Shown here: positions 18,055 through 26,416 of the stretch, one piece after another
Layout: the number at the start of each line of letters is the position of its first letter
How positions within the stretch are numbered: position 1 is the stretch's first letter
DNA from: Hirschia sp964342355
GTDB lineage: Bacteria; Pseudomonadota; Alphaproteobacteria; Caulobacterales; Hyphomonadaceae
Assembly (NCBI GenBank): GCA_964342355.1
Contig: CAYFFG010000008.1
Span: forward strand, 62,001-126,000
Reading direction: 5' to 3'
DNA: 64,000 nt
Notes under the pieces: generated by a model
Told to the model about the DNA's origin: nothing
Databases searched by the model: none
The model's input: the letters and a program-made list of their open reading frames with translations, nothing else
Translations under genes and position numbers: made by a program

Positions 18055-21000
18055 TTGAACAGGTTCTTAGCCACTGCTTCTATGGCAGTGATTTCGTGCG
18101 CTTTGTCGACAGGAAATGCGAACGCACAGTCGGATGATGCCGACAATTCAGACAATGCAATTCAGGACGTCATCGTTGTGACGGGTTCCGCCATCCGGGG
18201 AACACCGGAAGACGCGGCGCTGCCCGTTAACGTTTATTCAGCAGACGACCTTGAGCTTCAGGGTGACCCATCCGGATTGGATTTCGCAAAAAGCTTAACC
18301 CAGTCAGGTCCGACAGCGGGTGAGTCCTACTATTTCAGTGGTGGACCAACAATCGGTGCGCCACGCTTTAACTTGCGCGGTTTGGGGACCGACAAGACGC
18401 TGACGCTGATGAATGGTCGTCGTGTAAGCGGCAACATTTCCAACATTCCAGGCATCGCGCTTGGCCGTACTGAGGTCCTGAAAGATGGCGCCGCAGTTAT
18501 TTACGGTGCAGACGCCGTTGGTGGTGTTGTTAACTTCATCACCAAAGAGAATTTTGTCGGTGCCGAAACGAAAGCTGACTACAAATATGTAGACGGCTCA
18601 GATGGCGAATGGGACCTGGGCGTTCTTTACGGATTTGGTGAAGACGACACTAACATCATCGTGTCTGCGGAGTGGGAACACCGTTCTCGTCTGGAAACAG
18701 AAGAGCGTGATTTTGCGTCGCTGCCATTTGCTGAAAACCCTATACCTTGGTCATTCCTGACCAACTTGGCAAATTATCTCCCAGTTACGGCAGGCGGAAC
18801 ACCACTCTTCACTCCGATTAGTGACTTTACACAAAGCACGTGTGAGGAGCAGGGCGGCGTATTCTCAGCGAGCACGCCGGGTGGTGCGTCATGTTCATAC
18901 AACTATGCGCCGTTCTATAATCTGGTAGAAGATCAGGACACATTCAAACTGTTTGCTCAGATTGACACGGTTGTCTCTGATAACGTTAATTTCCATGCAG
19001 ATGCCTCATGGGCGGAAGTACAAGTACCGCACCAATTCAACTCACCATCGCTGCCGACGACACAAGGCCCAGGAACTGGAACTGGCGCGACCTTCCAGTA
19101 TTCAGTGCCGACTACAAACCCGTTCATCGCCGAGTTTGCGACACGTTCGGGTTACGCGGCAACGGGAAGACTTCCGATCACCGACCGATTTGATGTGATT
19201 TTGCTGCGTCCTTTTGCTCACCAGGGTAACCCTGTCCTCGGTCGCGGAGAAGGAAACTCAAACGCAGCTAGATCGAACATTCAGATTTGGCGCACTTCTG
19301 CCTCAATCGATGGTGTCCTCGGGGAAACATTCGGCCCACTTGAAGACATTGGGTTTGATTTTGGTGTGACCTACAACCAAGAAAACTTTGACTATCAGGA
19401 TGCTGATGTCATTGGTTACCGCCTTCAGGAAGCTTTAAACGGTTTTGGCGGTCCGGGTTGTAATGCCGAGGATTTAGATTCCTCCACACTAGGTACTCAA
19501 AACGCGGCTGCTGCAGGCCAAAACGGGTGTTTGTGGTACAACCCATTCTCAACGTCATACGCTGGAAACCCTGAAACTGGTGCGACCAACCCGAATTACG
19601 TTGCTGGGTCAGAAAATCCAGATGAACTGATCAGCTGGTTGTTCGACCCGCTTTATATTGAAACCATCACCAGCAGTTTGACTCTGGACATGGTGTTTAA
19701 TGGAACAGCGCCTATTGAGCTTCCAGGCGGAACTATCGCTTGGGCGGCTGGTTCGCAGTGGCGTCAGTTAGAAGAGCGCGAAATTGTGCCAAGTGAGCTA
19801 TATAACGGCGCGACACCATGTGCATGGCCAGAAGGTCAGCGTCCGTTGGCAAACGATGATCCAGAATTCAACGGTTGTACGCTAAACGAGCCGGGTCCAT
19901 TTGGTTTCCGCGGCACAAACGTACCAGACTATAACGACCAACAATCTATCGCATTCTTTGGTGAGGTAAGTCTTCCGCTGCATGACAGATTAAATGTGCA
20001 GGCAGCTGTGCGTCGTGAAGAGTTCGATGGCGACATTGGCGCAACCGTTTACAAAGTCTCAGGCAAGTGGGACGTATGGGGGCCTTTGTCTTTCCGTGGA
20101 TCATACGGTACCAACTTCCAGGCGCCGCCTATCAGTTTGCGTCCAGGATTTAATGAAGCTGTTGTTCGTTCATTTGATGCCCAAAACGGTGCGTGGCTTG
20201 CCGGGCAACGCATCACCAGAAGTGATGTTGAAGCGGAAGAAGCTGAATCACTTAATGTCGGTGTGATTTGGAATAGTGAAGGTTTTGCGCCTGATCACGC
20301 GTTTACTTTCACAGCTGACTATTTCGACATTGAAACTAAAGGTGCAATTGACGAACTGGCAACTCCAAACCAGATCGCCAATGCGGTCTTCTTTCTCGAT
20401 GAAAATGAAGATGGGGTAGCTGATAGAATTCCAGATCTAGAGCCCGGAGACCCCGGTTATGATCCATTGCTTGCTGATCGTGCTGACGAGTTGTTAGCTA
20501 ATTGTGCTAGTCCGTTTATCGATAGGATCATTTTAAACAACGCTGCCTCCTCACCTGATGGAACATGTGTCCAAGGGTTTACAGGGGCTTCAAGCCTGAA
20601 TACAGCAATCACTGAAATCGGTAACGGTCACAATGAGATCACTTCAGGTATCGACTTTGACGCCACTTACGACATGCCTGTTTGGGAAGGTGATCTGACA
20701 CTAAACGTGGCAGGTACTTACCTTCTCGAGTTCGAAAGAACGGCCCGTATTTTGGATGGGGTTGAAGTAGCGCCAGCTGATGATCGCCTTGGTTTTGTGA
20801 ACTTTGAATCAATCCCGTTCCCACACTCAGAATGGCGCGTGAACTTCTCCGCTAACTACAACTGGGACCAGCACAATACTCGCTTTATGGCGCGTTACGT
20901 ATCTGGGCTGGAAGATGAGCGTGCTTCACTTATCCCGGTTGGTGTGCTTCCAGGCACGAGCACACCTTACCCAGCGATCACTAATGGCGCAAAAGTTGAC

Positions 21001-21183
21001 GATCCACTGTTGTTCGATCTGACATATGTCTATGACTACAGTGACAACTGGCGTTTTACAGCCAACATCACCAACTTGCTCGACACAGACCCACCATTTA
21101 TCTGGACAGAGTTTGGTTATGACCCGCGTATTGCAGACGCGCTTGGCCGTACAATCGAAATTGGTGTGAAAGCCAGCTTCTAA
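18055..21183 (+). CDS. TonB-dependent outer membrane receptor (1042 aa)
   Basis: A large receptor with a signal peptide ending GNANAQ (about residue 24), a TonB-box-like segment DVIVVTGSAI (about 40) and a plug domain with RFNLRGLGTDKTLTLMNGRR and EVLKDGAAVIYGADAVGGVV. The barrel is about 800 residues and ends ...GVKASF with a terminal Phe. This subtype is frequent in oligotrophic Sphingomonadales and Caulobacterales and takes up complex organic ligands. The start is TTG at 18055 with a GGGAGGA site 4 nt upstream; there is no better ATG before the signal peptide. A carboxylesterase and an SDR encoded on the other strand suggest an ester or hydroxylated substrate (inference). Confidence 0.95.
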   Translation: MNRFLATASMAVISCALSTGNANAQSDDADNSDNAIQDVIVVTGSAIRGTPEDAALPVNVYSADDLELQGDPSGLDFAKSLTQSGPTAGESYYFSGGPTIGAPRFNLRGLGTDKTLTLMNGRRVSGNISNIPGIALGRTEVLKDGAAVIYGADAVGGVVNFITKENFVGAETKADYKYVDGSDGEWDLGVLYGFGEDDTNIIVSAEWEHRSRLETEERDFASLPFAENPIPWSFLTNLANYLPVTAGGTPLFTPISDFTQSTCEEQGGVFSASTPGGASCSYNYAPFYNLVEDQDTFKLFAQIDTVVSDNVNFHADASWAEVQVPHQFNSPSLPTTQGPGTGTGATFQYSVPTTNPFIAEFATRSGYAATGRLPITDRFDVILLRPFAHQGNPVLGRGEGNSNAARSNIQIWRTSASIDGVLGETFGPLEDIGFDFGVTYNQENFDYQDADVIGYRLQEALNGFGGPGCNAEDLDSSTLGTQNAAAAGQNGCLWYNPFSTSYAGNPETGATNPNYVAGSENPDELISWLFDPLYIETITSSLTLDMVFNGTAPIELPGGTIAWAAGSQWRQLEEREIVPSELYNGATPCAWPEGQRPLANDDPEFNGCTLNEPGPFGFRGTNVPDYNDQQSIAFFGEVSLPLHDRLNVQAAVRREEFDGDIGATVYKVSGKWDVWGPLSFRGSYGTNFQAPPISLRPGFNEAVVRSFDAQNGAWLAGQRITRSDVEAEEAESLNVGVIWNSEGFAPDHAFTFTADYFDIETKGAIDELATPNQIANAVFFLDENEDGVADRIPDLEPGDPGYDPLLADRADELLANCASPFIDRIILNNAASSPDGTCVQGFTGASSLNTAITEIGNGHNEITSGIDFDATYDMPVWEGDLTLNVAGTYLLEFERTARILDGVEVAPADDRLGFVNFESIPFPHSEWRVNFSANYNWDQHNTRFMARYVSGLEDERASLIPVGVLPGTSTPYPAITNGAKVDDPLLFDLTYVYDYSDNWRFTANITNLLDTDPPFIWTEFGYDPRIADALGRTIEIGVKASF

Positions 21184-21191
21184 GACTTAAG

Positions 21192-21221
21192 AAAGGGCGG
21201 GCTAAACGGTCCGCCCTTTTT
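21192..21221 (+). terminator. Rho-independent terminator of the TonB receptor gene
   Basis: A 9-bp stem AAAGGGCGG/CCGCCCTTT (21192-21200 with 21211-21219) with a 10-nt loop ends in a T run. It lies 9 nt after the receptor stop codon. Confidence 0.9.
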
Positions 21222-21287
21222 AGCATTGCAGGCGCGTTAAATCGAGCGTCTTGCACGCTCTAACAGATTTGACTCAGCCTGTGGAGG

Positions 21288-21320
21288 CGCCGACCAGGCA
21301 CCTCCCTGGCCTGGTCGGCG
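21288..21320. repeat. Perfect 12-bp inverted repeat, function unknown
   Basis: CGCCGACCAGGC (21288-21299) pairs exactly with GCCTGGTCGGCG (21309-21320) around a 9-nt loop. No T run follows on either strand, so it is not a canonical terminator. It lies between two + strand terminators in a 268-bp stretch without a convincing gene. Confidence 0.7.
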
Positions 21321-21440
21321 AACCCCACCTGTAGAGTAGTTCATTACCTTGACCAGATAAGATTTTAGATGTGTCGGAGATAAAGTGTCCGTCGCGTCGA
21401 CAGACTTCAAAGCTGCCTTCCAAAGCAGAAGACTTGATGT

Positions 21441-21491
21441 CCCCGGTTCGGTTCTGGCCATATCGCCAAGAACCGAACCGGGGATTTTTTT
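21441..21491 (+). terminator. Strong + strand terminator without an obvious upstream gene
   Basis: A 15-bp perfect stem (21441-21455 with 21469-21483) is followed by A and seven T. On the + strand this is a canonical terminator, but the TonB receptor already has one 220 bp upstream. On the minus strand the T run lies on the wrong side of the hairpin, so it is not a canonical terminator for the esterase gene that ends here. It may end a small RNA made from 21222-21440. Confidence 0.8.
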
Positions 21492-23097
21492 ACGATAATG
21501 TTGTGTTCCAGAACTCACGGATGTCCTTGCGCGGATCGTTCTCCATGTGCGGTTCAGAATCCATAATCATGGTTGGGCGGGTATCCTGATTATATGGATT
21601 CCACTCGGGCAGAAGCGCATTGTTGGGGTCACCTGTGTCAGCGAAAGCCGCCCATGCAGAGGAAATACGGTCGGCCATCAGCAGGCTTTCAGCGCTTGCG
21701 CCAGTCAATCCGCCTCGCACGCTGTGCAGGCTTAAGCCTACGTCGATGCCATGCGTGGCGCCAAATTTCCCACCGAATGCCGGGCTGGGCCACTTCCATA
21801 GATATGTCCAGACAGATGCGCCATTGGCTTCAGCTTTTCGCTCAGCTTGTGTGAAAGCGTTTCGTCTAAAGCTAAGGTCTGTATCCATTCGCACCTTGAT
21901 CATGTGAGGCGTCACGTTTGGATCTTCTTTGCGGTAAAGCGCGATTGCGTCTTCGGCGTGCTCTCCGGCGCGTGATCTGGCGTAGGACAACAATCCATTC
22001 TCATCGAGGTTAAAGTCCGGCATCCGGTAGGAGCGTTCATCCATTGTGGTTGAGATGATCATTGGAATATCATGAGAGACCTCAGGAGCTTTGGGATCAA
22101 ATGGATCACTTGGAATAACGATGCCATCGACGACTGGCGCAAATGATGTTGGCGCTTCACCTTTGGCGCGGTCAGCCGCTTCAAGCTTTGCTTGGGCTTC
22201 CATTAGCGCGGTGAACGGAACTTGCTGAAGTTTAGCAACGTCTTTGACGTCTATATCGAGCGCTTTCATGAGGCGCGCTGATGCCGCTTCGCCGCGATCA
22301 GCGGATGCGGCTTTGATCATGGAGCCGCTCATCACGCCCGCGCGCGTGAAAAGGCCTTTAGCAGATGGCATGGCCATCAAGACACTGGTTTTGGCGCCGC
22401 CGCCAGATTGACCGTAAACAAGGACCTTTGTCGGGTCGCCGCCAAATTGGGTTATGTTCTCATTTATCCATTTGAGCGCTGCAACAATGTCCATCATGCC
22501 GACCGTGCCTGAGGAGGCAAATTGTTCGCCACCATTTTGGGTAAGGTGGGCATAGCCAAACGCGCCAAGGCGGTGATTGACAGAGATGACCACGCTATCA
22601 GCGTAGCGCGCCATAGCATCGCCATCCATTCCGAATGAGTTGCCTGATCCGCCGTAAAACCCGCCGCCATGCAGAGCAACAATGACGGGCTTTTTTGCAG
22701 ATGGCGATAGGCTGGGTGTCCAGATATTAATGCTCAGACAGTCTTCGCCAATACCTGAAGGCTGTCGGTCGAAAACAATCAAATCTGCGTAATCATAGGA
22801 GCGCCCGCCGGGCATTTGAGGGGAGACATCACTAAAGGAAAGAGCGTTTCGAACACCAGCCCATTTGGTCACTGGCTGTGGTGGCATAAAACGATTTTTG
22901 CCGCTTGTGGGCGCGCCGTATCTTACGCCTTTAAACACGCTGACGCCTGCTGCTTGCGCACCGCGCAGTTTTCCGTTGGTTGTTTCGACCACTGGAAAAA
23001 GGTCAGCCGCAAATGCTGGAAATGCCAAGCTTGCGCTACTAATCGCCAAGCCGCTCGCTAACAATGCGCGTCGACTTAAATTTAACGGTGATGTCAT
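21490..23097 (-). CDS. Secreted carboxylesterase, type B family
   Basis: About 535 residues of the alpha/beta-hydrolase carboxylesterase B family. The N terminus has a twin-arginine signal (LSRRALLASGLAISS, cleavage after AFA near residue 30), so export is probably by Tat. The oxyanion-hole strand VIVALHGGGFYGGSG is present. The nucleophile Ser 231 lies in GQSGGG (the family more often has GESAGG), and a candidate catalytic His lies in ATHGIDVGLSLHSV. ATG 23097 is chosen because GGGAGGAAA precedes it at the right distance; an upstream in-frame ATG at 23136 would spoil the signal peptide. It probably cleaves esters taken up or met near the TonB receptor encoded convergently. Confidence 0.92.
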   Translation of the reverse strand: MTSPLNLSRRALLASGLAISSASLAFPAFAADLFPVVETTNGKLRGAQAAGVSVFKGVRYGAPTSGKNRFMPPQPVTKWAGVRNALSFSDVSPQMPGGRSYDYADLIVFDRQPSGIGEDCLSINIWTPSLSPSAKKPVIVALHGGGFYGGSGNSFGMDGDAMARYADSVVISVNHRLGAFGYAHLTQNGGEQFASSGTVGMMDIVAALKWINENITQFGGDPTKVLVYGQSGGGAKTSVLMAMPSAKGLFTRAGVMSGSMIKAASADRGEAASARLMKALDIDVKDVAKLQQVPFTALMEAQAKLEAADRAKGEAPTSFAPVVDGIVIPSDPFDPKAPEVSHDIPMIISTTMDERSYRMPDFNLDENGLLSYARSRAGEHAEDAIALYRKEDPNVTPHMIKVRMDTDLSFRRNAFTQAERKAEANGASVWTYLWKWPSPAFGGKFGATHGIDVGLSLHSVRGGLTGASAESLLMADRISSAWAAFADTGDPNNALLPEWNPYNQDTRPTMIMDSEPHMENDPRKDIREFWNTTLS

Positions 23098-23190
23098 GTG
23101 TTTCCTCCCACAAAAAGTATCATCTATTTGCGTCAAAGTTCCGCAAAAATGGTGAGGAAGTCAATGAATCCAGTTGATGCTGAACACCAC

Positions 23191-23225
23191 AAAAACGCTC
23201 TCGAAGTGGTTTATCTTCGAGAGCG
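23191..23225 (-). terminator. Terminator of the SDR gene (minus strand)
   Basis: An 11-bp stem CGCTCTCGAAG/CTTCGAGAGCG (23196-23206 with 23215-23225) with an 8-nt loop is followed on the minus strand by five T. It separates the SDR transcript from the esterase gene, so the esterase needs its own promoter within about 95 bp. Confidence 0.88.
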
Positions 23226-23256
23226 CTAAGAGATGTTTGGATTAAGTCAGTCCAGC

Positions 23257-24024
23257 TTAAATCTCAGCCGATCCGCCATCACAAGGAATGACAGCTCCAG
23301 TCGTGTATGCGCTGGCGCGACTTGCGAGGAAGATTGCGACACCTGCAATGTCCTCAGGCGTTCCAACACGCTTGAGCGGGTTGTTGTCTTTGATGGCGTC
23401 ACCAGCGGTGGCAAGTGTTGCGGCCATCATTTTAGATGGGAACGGACCCGGCGCGATGGCGTTGACAAGGATATGCTCTGAAGCAAGACGTCGCGCCAAG
23501 TGGCGCGTCAGCATTATGCAACCGGCTTTTGAGCTGGAATATGCGTAAGTTTCTAAAGTAGGCGGCTCAATGCCATTTACCGACGCAATGTTGATCACGC
23601 GCGCAGTGTCTTCAGCCGTGCCGGCGGCGCGAAGCTGCGGCAAGAGCTTTTGCGTTAAAAAGAAGATGGATTTCAAGTTCAAGTCGACGGTCTTGTCCCA
23701 TCCATCCTCTGGGTATTCATCAATCGGTGCGCCCCATGTTGCGCCAGCGTTGTTGACCAAAACATCGAGTTTGTCTTCACGCTCGGCAATCGCGTTTGCA
23801 AGGCCCTGAATTCCAGACATGTTCGAAAGGTCGAAAGGTAAAGAGATGCATGTTCCCTTTTTTGAAAGTTCATCCGCCAGATCATCACACACATGCTGTT
23901 TGCGTGAAGAAATGTAGACTTTGGCGCCGTTCTCCACAAAGCCGGTTGCGATCATTTCTCCGATACCACGGCTGCCGCCTGTTACCAGAACAGTTTTGCC
24001 TTCGACATTGAACAAACTTTTCAA
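23257..24024 (-). CDS. SDR-family oxidoreductase
   Basis: 255 residues of the classical short-chain dehydrogenase/reductase family. The Rossmann motif TGGSRGIG is at residues 15-22, followed by NNAG (VLVNNAGATWG), the catalytic Ser in INIASVNG and YAYSSSKAG (YxxxK), then the NAIAPGPF segment and a C-terminal YTTGAVIPCDGG. The likely start is TTG 24024, with GGGAG 7-8 nt upstream on the minus strand; an upstream ATG would add 25 unrelated residues. It resembles RhlG/FabG-type reductases. It likely acts on an alcohol or ketone in the same catabolic cluster as the esterase. Confidence 0.9.
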   Translation of the reverse strand: MKSLFNVEGKTVLVTGGSRGIGEMIATGFVENGAKVYISSRKQHVCDDLADELSKKGTCISLPFDLSNMSGIQGLANAIAEREDKLDVLVNNAGATWGAPIDEYPEDGWDKTVDLNLKSIFFLTQKLLPQLRAAGTAEDTARVINIASVNGIEPPTLETYAYSSSKAGCIMLTRHLARRLASEHILVNAIAPGPFPSKMMAATLATAGDAIKDNNPLKRVGTPEDIAGVAIFLASRASAYTTGAVIPCDGGSAEI

Positions 24025-24120
24025 AATGCGTCTCCCACTTTTTTGTTGTGTCTGATTTATGCGTTTCAGAAACGGTTTATCAAAGTGGTTGAGCATCACA
24101 AGTTCGAAGACATACGCTAA

Positions 24121-24780
24121 CTAATCTTCATTAATGTGTTGGCAGGCAGCTTTGAATACGTTTTCAAACATTTCAGCGGTTAAGCGACCAGTGTTCGTAT
24201 TGTAACGCGAGCAGTGATAGCTATCGAAAAGTTTGATACCGGCTTTATTGTTAAGTGGCAGATCATGTTCTGCCGCATGGGCAAACTTGAAGGCTGAAAG
24301 TTTTTCTCCGAAAGCGCGAATAACGGAATCGTGGGCAATTTTGCCAAGAGCGATGATCGCTTTCAGGCGAGGCAATGCTTGAATGCGCGCTAAGAGAAAG
24401 GGACGACATGCGTTTATTTCTGCGCCAATAGGTTTGTTCTGCGGAGGCACACATCTGACCGCATTGGTTATCAGGGCGTCTGTGAGCGCCAAGCCATCGT
24501 CAGGCCGCGCATCGTATTTGCCCCGGCTAAAGCCAAATTTATCGATTGTGCTGTAGAGCAGATCGCCGGCAAAATCACCGGTAAAAGGTCGTGCGGTTCT
24601 GTTGGCTCCGGTGACGCCTGGCGCTAGTCCAACAATCAACAGGCGTGCTTGATCATCCCCAAAGGACGCGACCGGAGCGTTATGCCAGTCAGGGTGAGCC
24701 AATCTGTTTTCTTTGCGATAGTCGACCAGACGAGGACACAGGCCGCAGTCATGTGGGGCTTCGGCTGGGTAGGTGTCCAC
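24121..24780 (-). CDS. Type-5 (UdgB-like) uracil-DNA glycosylase
   Basis: 219 residues, a 4Fe-4S uracil-DNA glycosylase that removes uracil and related lesions from DNA. Cluster ligands are C12, C15, C110 and C125 (CGLC, RCVPP, NACRP). Motif 1, GLAPGVTGANRTARPFTGD (residues 51-69), has the family-5 form without the usual acidic or polar catalytic residue. The motif-2-like segment near the end reads SYHCSRYNTNTGRLT, with Cys where Pro is common. The GTG start at 24780 has CTGGAG about 9 nt upstream. It lies 20 nt after the NYN gene and is probably co-transcribed with it. Confidence 0.88.
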   Translation of the reverse strand: MDTYPAEAPHDCGLCPRLVDYRKENRLAHPDWHNAPVASFGDDQARLLIVGLAPGVTGANRTARPFTGDFAGDLLYSTIDKFGFSRGKYDARPDDGLALTDALITNAVRCVPPQNKPIGAEINACRPFLLARIQALPRLKAIIALGKIAHDSVIRAFGEKLSAFKFAHAAEHDLPLNNKAGIKLFDSYHCSRYNTNTGRLTAEMFENVFKAACQHINED

Positions 24781-24800
24781 GATTTTAACTCCAGACGTCG

Positions 24801-25346
24801 TTACTGATCGTCATCTCTTGGAGGGCGGCCGACCAGATTCACCAAATCATTGAGATCGATAAAGTTGTCAGCGGTTCGGCGCAAGTCATCAGATATCATT
24901 GGCGGTTGCGTGCGAACGGAAGAGACAACTGAAACACGCACTCCTTTTTCTTTTAACGCGACAACAAGGCGGGTCAGGTCTCCATCGCCGGAGAATAAAA
25001 CAATGTGATCTAAACGGTCAGCAAGCGTAAGTGAGTCAACGGCAATTTCAACATCCATGTCACCCTTGATACGGCGGCGACCGGCGGCGTCTGTAAACTC
25101 TTTAGCGGGCTTGGTAATGACATTGTAGCCATTGTACTGAAGCCAGTCGACAAGCGGTCGGATAGGGGAGTATTCCTCGTTTTCAATCAACGCTGTATAA
25201 TAATTGGCTCGCAACAAACGTCCTTTTTTGCGAAACTCTTCCAGCAGTCTGCGATAGTCCACTTCCACCCCAAGTGTCTTCGCGGCTGAGTACAGATTGG
25301 CGCCATCAATGAAAAGTGCGAGACGCTCGTCTTTATAAAAGGCCAT
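24801..25346 (-). CDS. NYN domain protein (LabA/DUF88 family)
   Basis: 181 residues. The NYN/PIN-like fold is marked by FIDGANLY (about 12-19), a basic and acidic centre (KGDMDVEIAVDSL) and FSGDGDLTRLV (about 119-129), with the conserved Asp residues of a metal-dependent nuclease. Family members are predicted or shown RNases; the substrate here is unknown. The ATG is only 4 bp from the divergent folK start, so its promoter must lie inside folK. It is the first gene of a pair with the uracil-DNA glycosylase. Confidence 0.9.
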   Translation of the reverse strand: MAFYKDERLALFIDGANLYSAAKTLGVEVDYRRLLEEFRKKGRLLRANYYTALIENEEYSPIRPLVDWLQYNGYNVITKPAKEFTDAAGRRRIKGDMDVEIAVDSLTLADRLDHIVLFSGDGDLTRLVVALKEKGVRVSVVSSVRTQPPMISDDLRRTADNFIDLNDLVNLVGRPPRDDDQ

Positions 25347-25350
25347 TTAA

Positions 25351-25950
25351 ATGCCACTCCAACAAAATAATAACCGGCATAACAGCGAAGAAAGCGATCA
25401 ACGACCGGGCGTATTCGTCGCCCTGGGAAGCAACACGGCATTCGAAGATGACACAGGTCGTCTACTGGAAGGCGCGGGTCTTTTTTCTTCAGTCGTTCAA
25501 GCGCTCAATCACGCAGGAATGCTGGCGATCCGAATTTCCAGTCATTGGTTGTCCCCCGCTTGGCCAGACCCGACTCTTGGAAATTTCAGTAACGCTGTTG
25601 TTGAAGTAGACTGTAGTACACTAGATGCGCAAGAGGTTTTGTGCCGTCTGTTGGAAATAGAGGTGAATTACGGCCGTAAGAGAACCGTTAAAAACGCCCC
25701 CCGAACGCTTGATCTGGACCTGATTGACTTTAAGGGCGAGGTGATCTCGACTTCAACTCCTTATAATCTTCAATGTCCTCACCCCAGAATGCATGAACGG
25801 TCGTTCGTTATGGGGCCATTGATGGAAATATGCCCTAATTGGAGGCACCCGGTAAGCGGTGAGGAGGGGAGTGATTTAATGATCGCTGCTTTAAAAAACT
25901 GGCCAGCGCAATCTTCTGATTCAATCACGTTGTTAGACACCCAAAAATAA
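25351..25950 (+). CDS. folK: 2-amino-4-hydroxy-6-hydroxymethyldihydropteridine pyrophosphokinase (HPPK)
   Basis: 199 residues. HPPK transfers pyrophosphate from ATP to 6-hydroxymethyl-dihydropterin in folate synthesis. The VALGSN strand (about 24-29), FSNAVVEVD, NYGRKRTVKNAPRTLDLDLI (the family signature, about 110-129) and CPHPRMHERSFVMGPL are all present. The ATG at 25351 is the only start codon upstream of VALGSN, with AAAAGG 8 nt before it. The N terminus has about 20 extra polar residues before the core. It is divergent from the NYN gene with only 4 bp between start codons. Confidence 0.93.
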   Translation: MPLQQNNNRHNSEESDQRPGVFVALGSNTAFEDDTGRLLEGAGLFSSVVQALNHAGMLAIRISSHWLSPAWPDPTLGNFSNAVVEVDCSTLDAQEVLCRLLEIEVNYGRKRTVKNAPRTLDLDLIDFKGEVISTSTPYNLQCPHPRMHERSFVMGPLMEICPNWRHPVSGEEGSDLMIAALKNWPAQSSDSITLLDTQK

Positions 25951-26040
25951 AATTACTGAAACGTCAGAAAGATATGACTATGAAGTCTTGCTTGTTTTGT
26001 TAGACTGCAATAACAGGAACGTTTCACACGGAGATTCTAT

Positions 26041-26391
26041 ATGGCGCGCGTCACTGTCGAAGACTGCATTGAGAAAGTTCCAAACCGCTTTCAGCTAGTG
26101 TTGCTGGCGGCGCACCGTGCGCGCATGATCCGCGCTGGTTCGGAACTTACAGTGGATCGTGACGACGACAAAGACCCAGTTGTCTCTCTTCGTGAAATTG
26201 CAGGTGATGGTGTGGATCTTGGCCTTGTTAAAGAGAGCTACGTCGCTGAACTGCAGGAAATCCGTCCGAACGAAGAAGCAGAACGTGAAGAAGACAAGCG
26301 TGCGCTTCAGGCTGCTCCAACCCGTTCTGAGGAAGACATTATTCGCGCTTATCAAGCTGAGCTAGAAAACGCTCGCGAAGACCGCTACTAA
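26041..26391 (+). CDS. rpoZ: RNA polymerase omega subunit
   Basis: 116 residues. The N-terminal ARVTVEDCIEKVPNRFQLVL and RMIRAGSEL helices, then KDPVVSLREIA, are the standard omega core, which helps beta-prime folding and, in proteobacteria, forms a ppGpp site. The C terminus is long and charged (Glu/Arg-rich), as in alphaproteobacteria. It lies 25 nt before rsh, the usual pairing of omega with the ppGpp enzyme. Confidence 0.96.
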   Translation: MARVTVEDCIEKVPNRFQLVLLAAHRARMIRAGSELTVDRDDDKDPVVSLREIAGDGVDLGLVKESYVAELQEIRPNEEAEREEDKRALQAAPTRSEEDIIRAYQAELENAREDRY

Positions 26392-26416
26392 GCAAAACAA
26401 AGGCGTACGAGGCGCA

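Noticed and set aside
21237..21518. Minus-strand ORF of 93 codons after the TonB receptor
   Set aside because: It overlaps the end of the esterase gene and two hairpins, has no recognisable domain, and its codon pattern does not look coding.
22405..22407. Esterase treated as inactive because GESAGG is changed to GQSGGG
   Set aside because: The nucleophile Ser is intact and Gln before it is tolerated in related esterases, so the enzyme is probably active.
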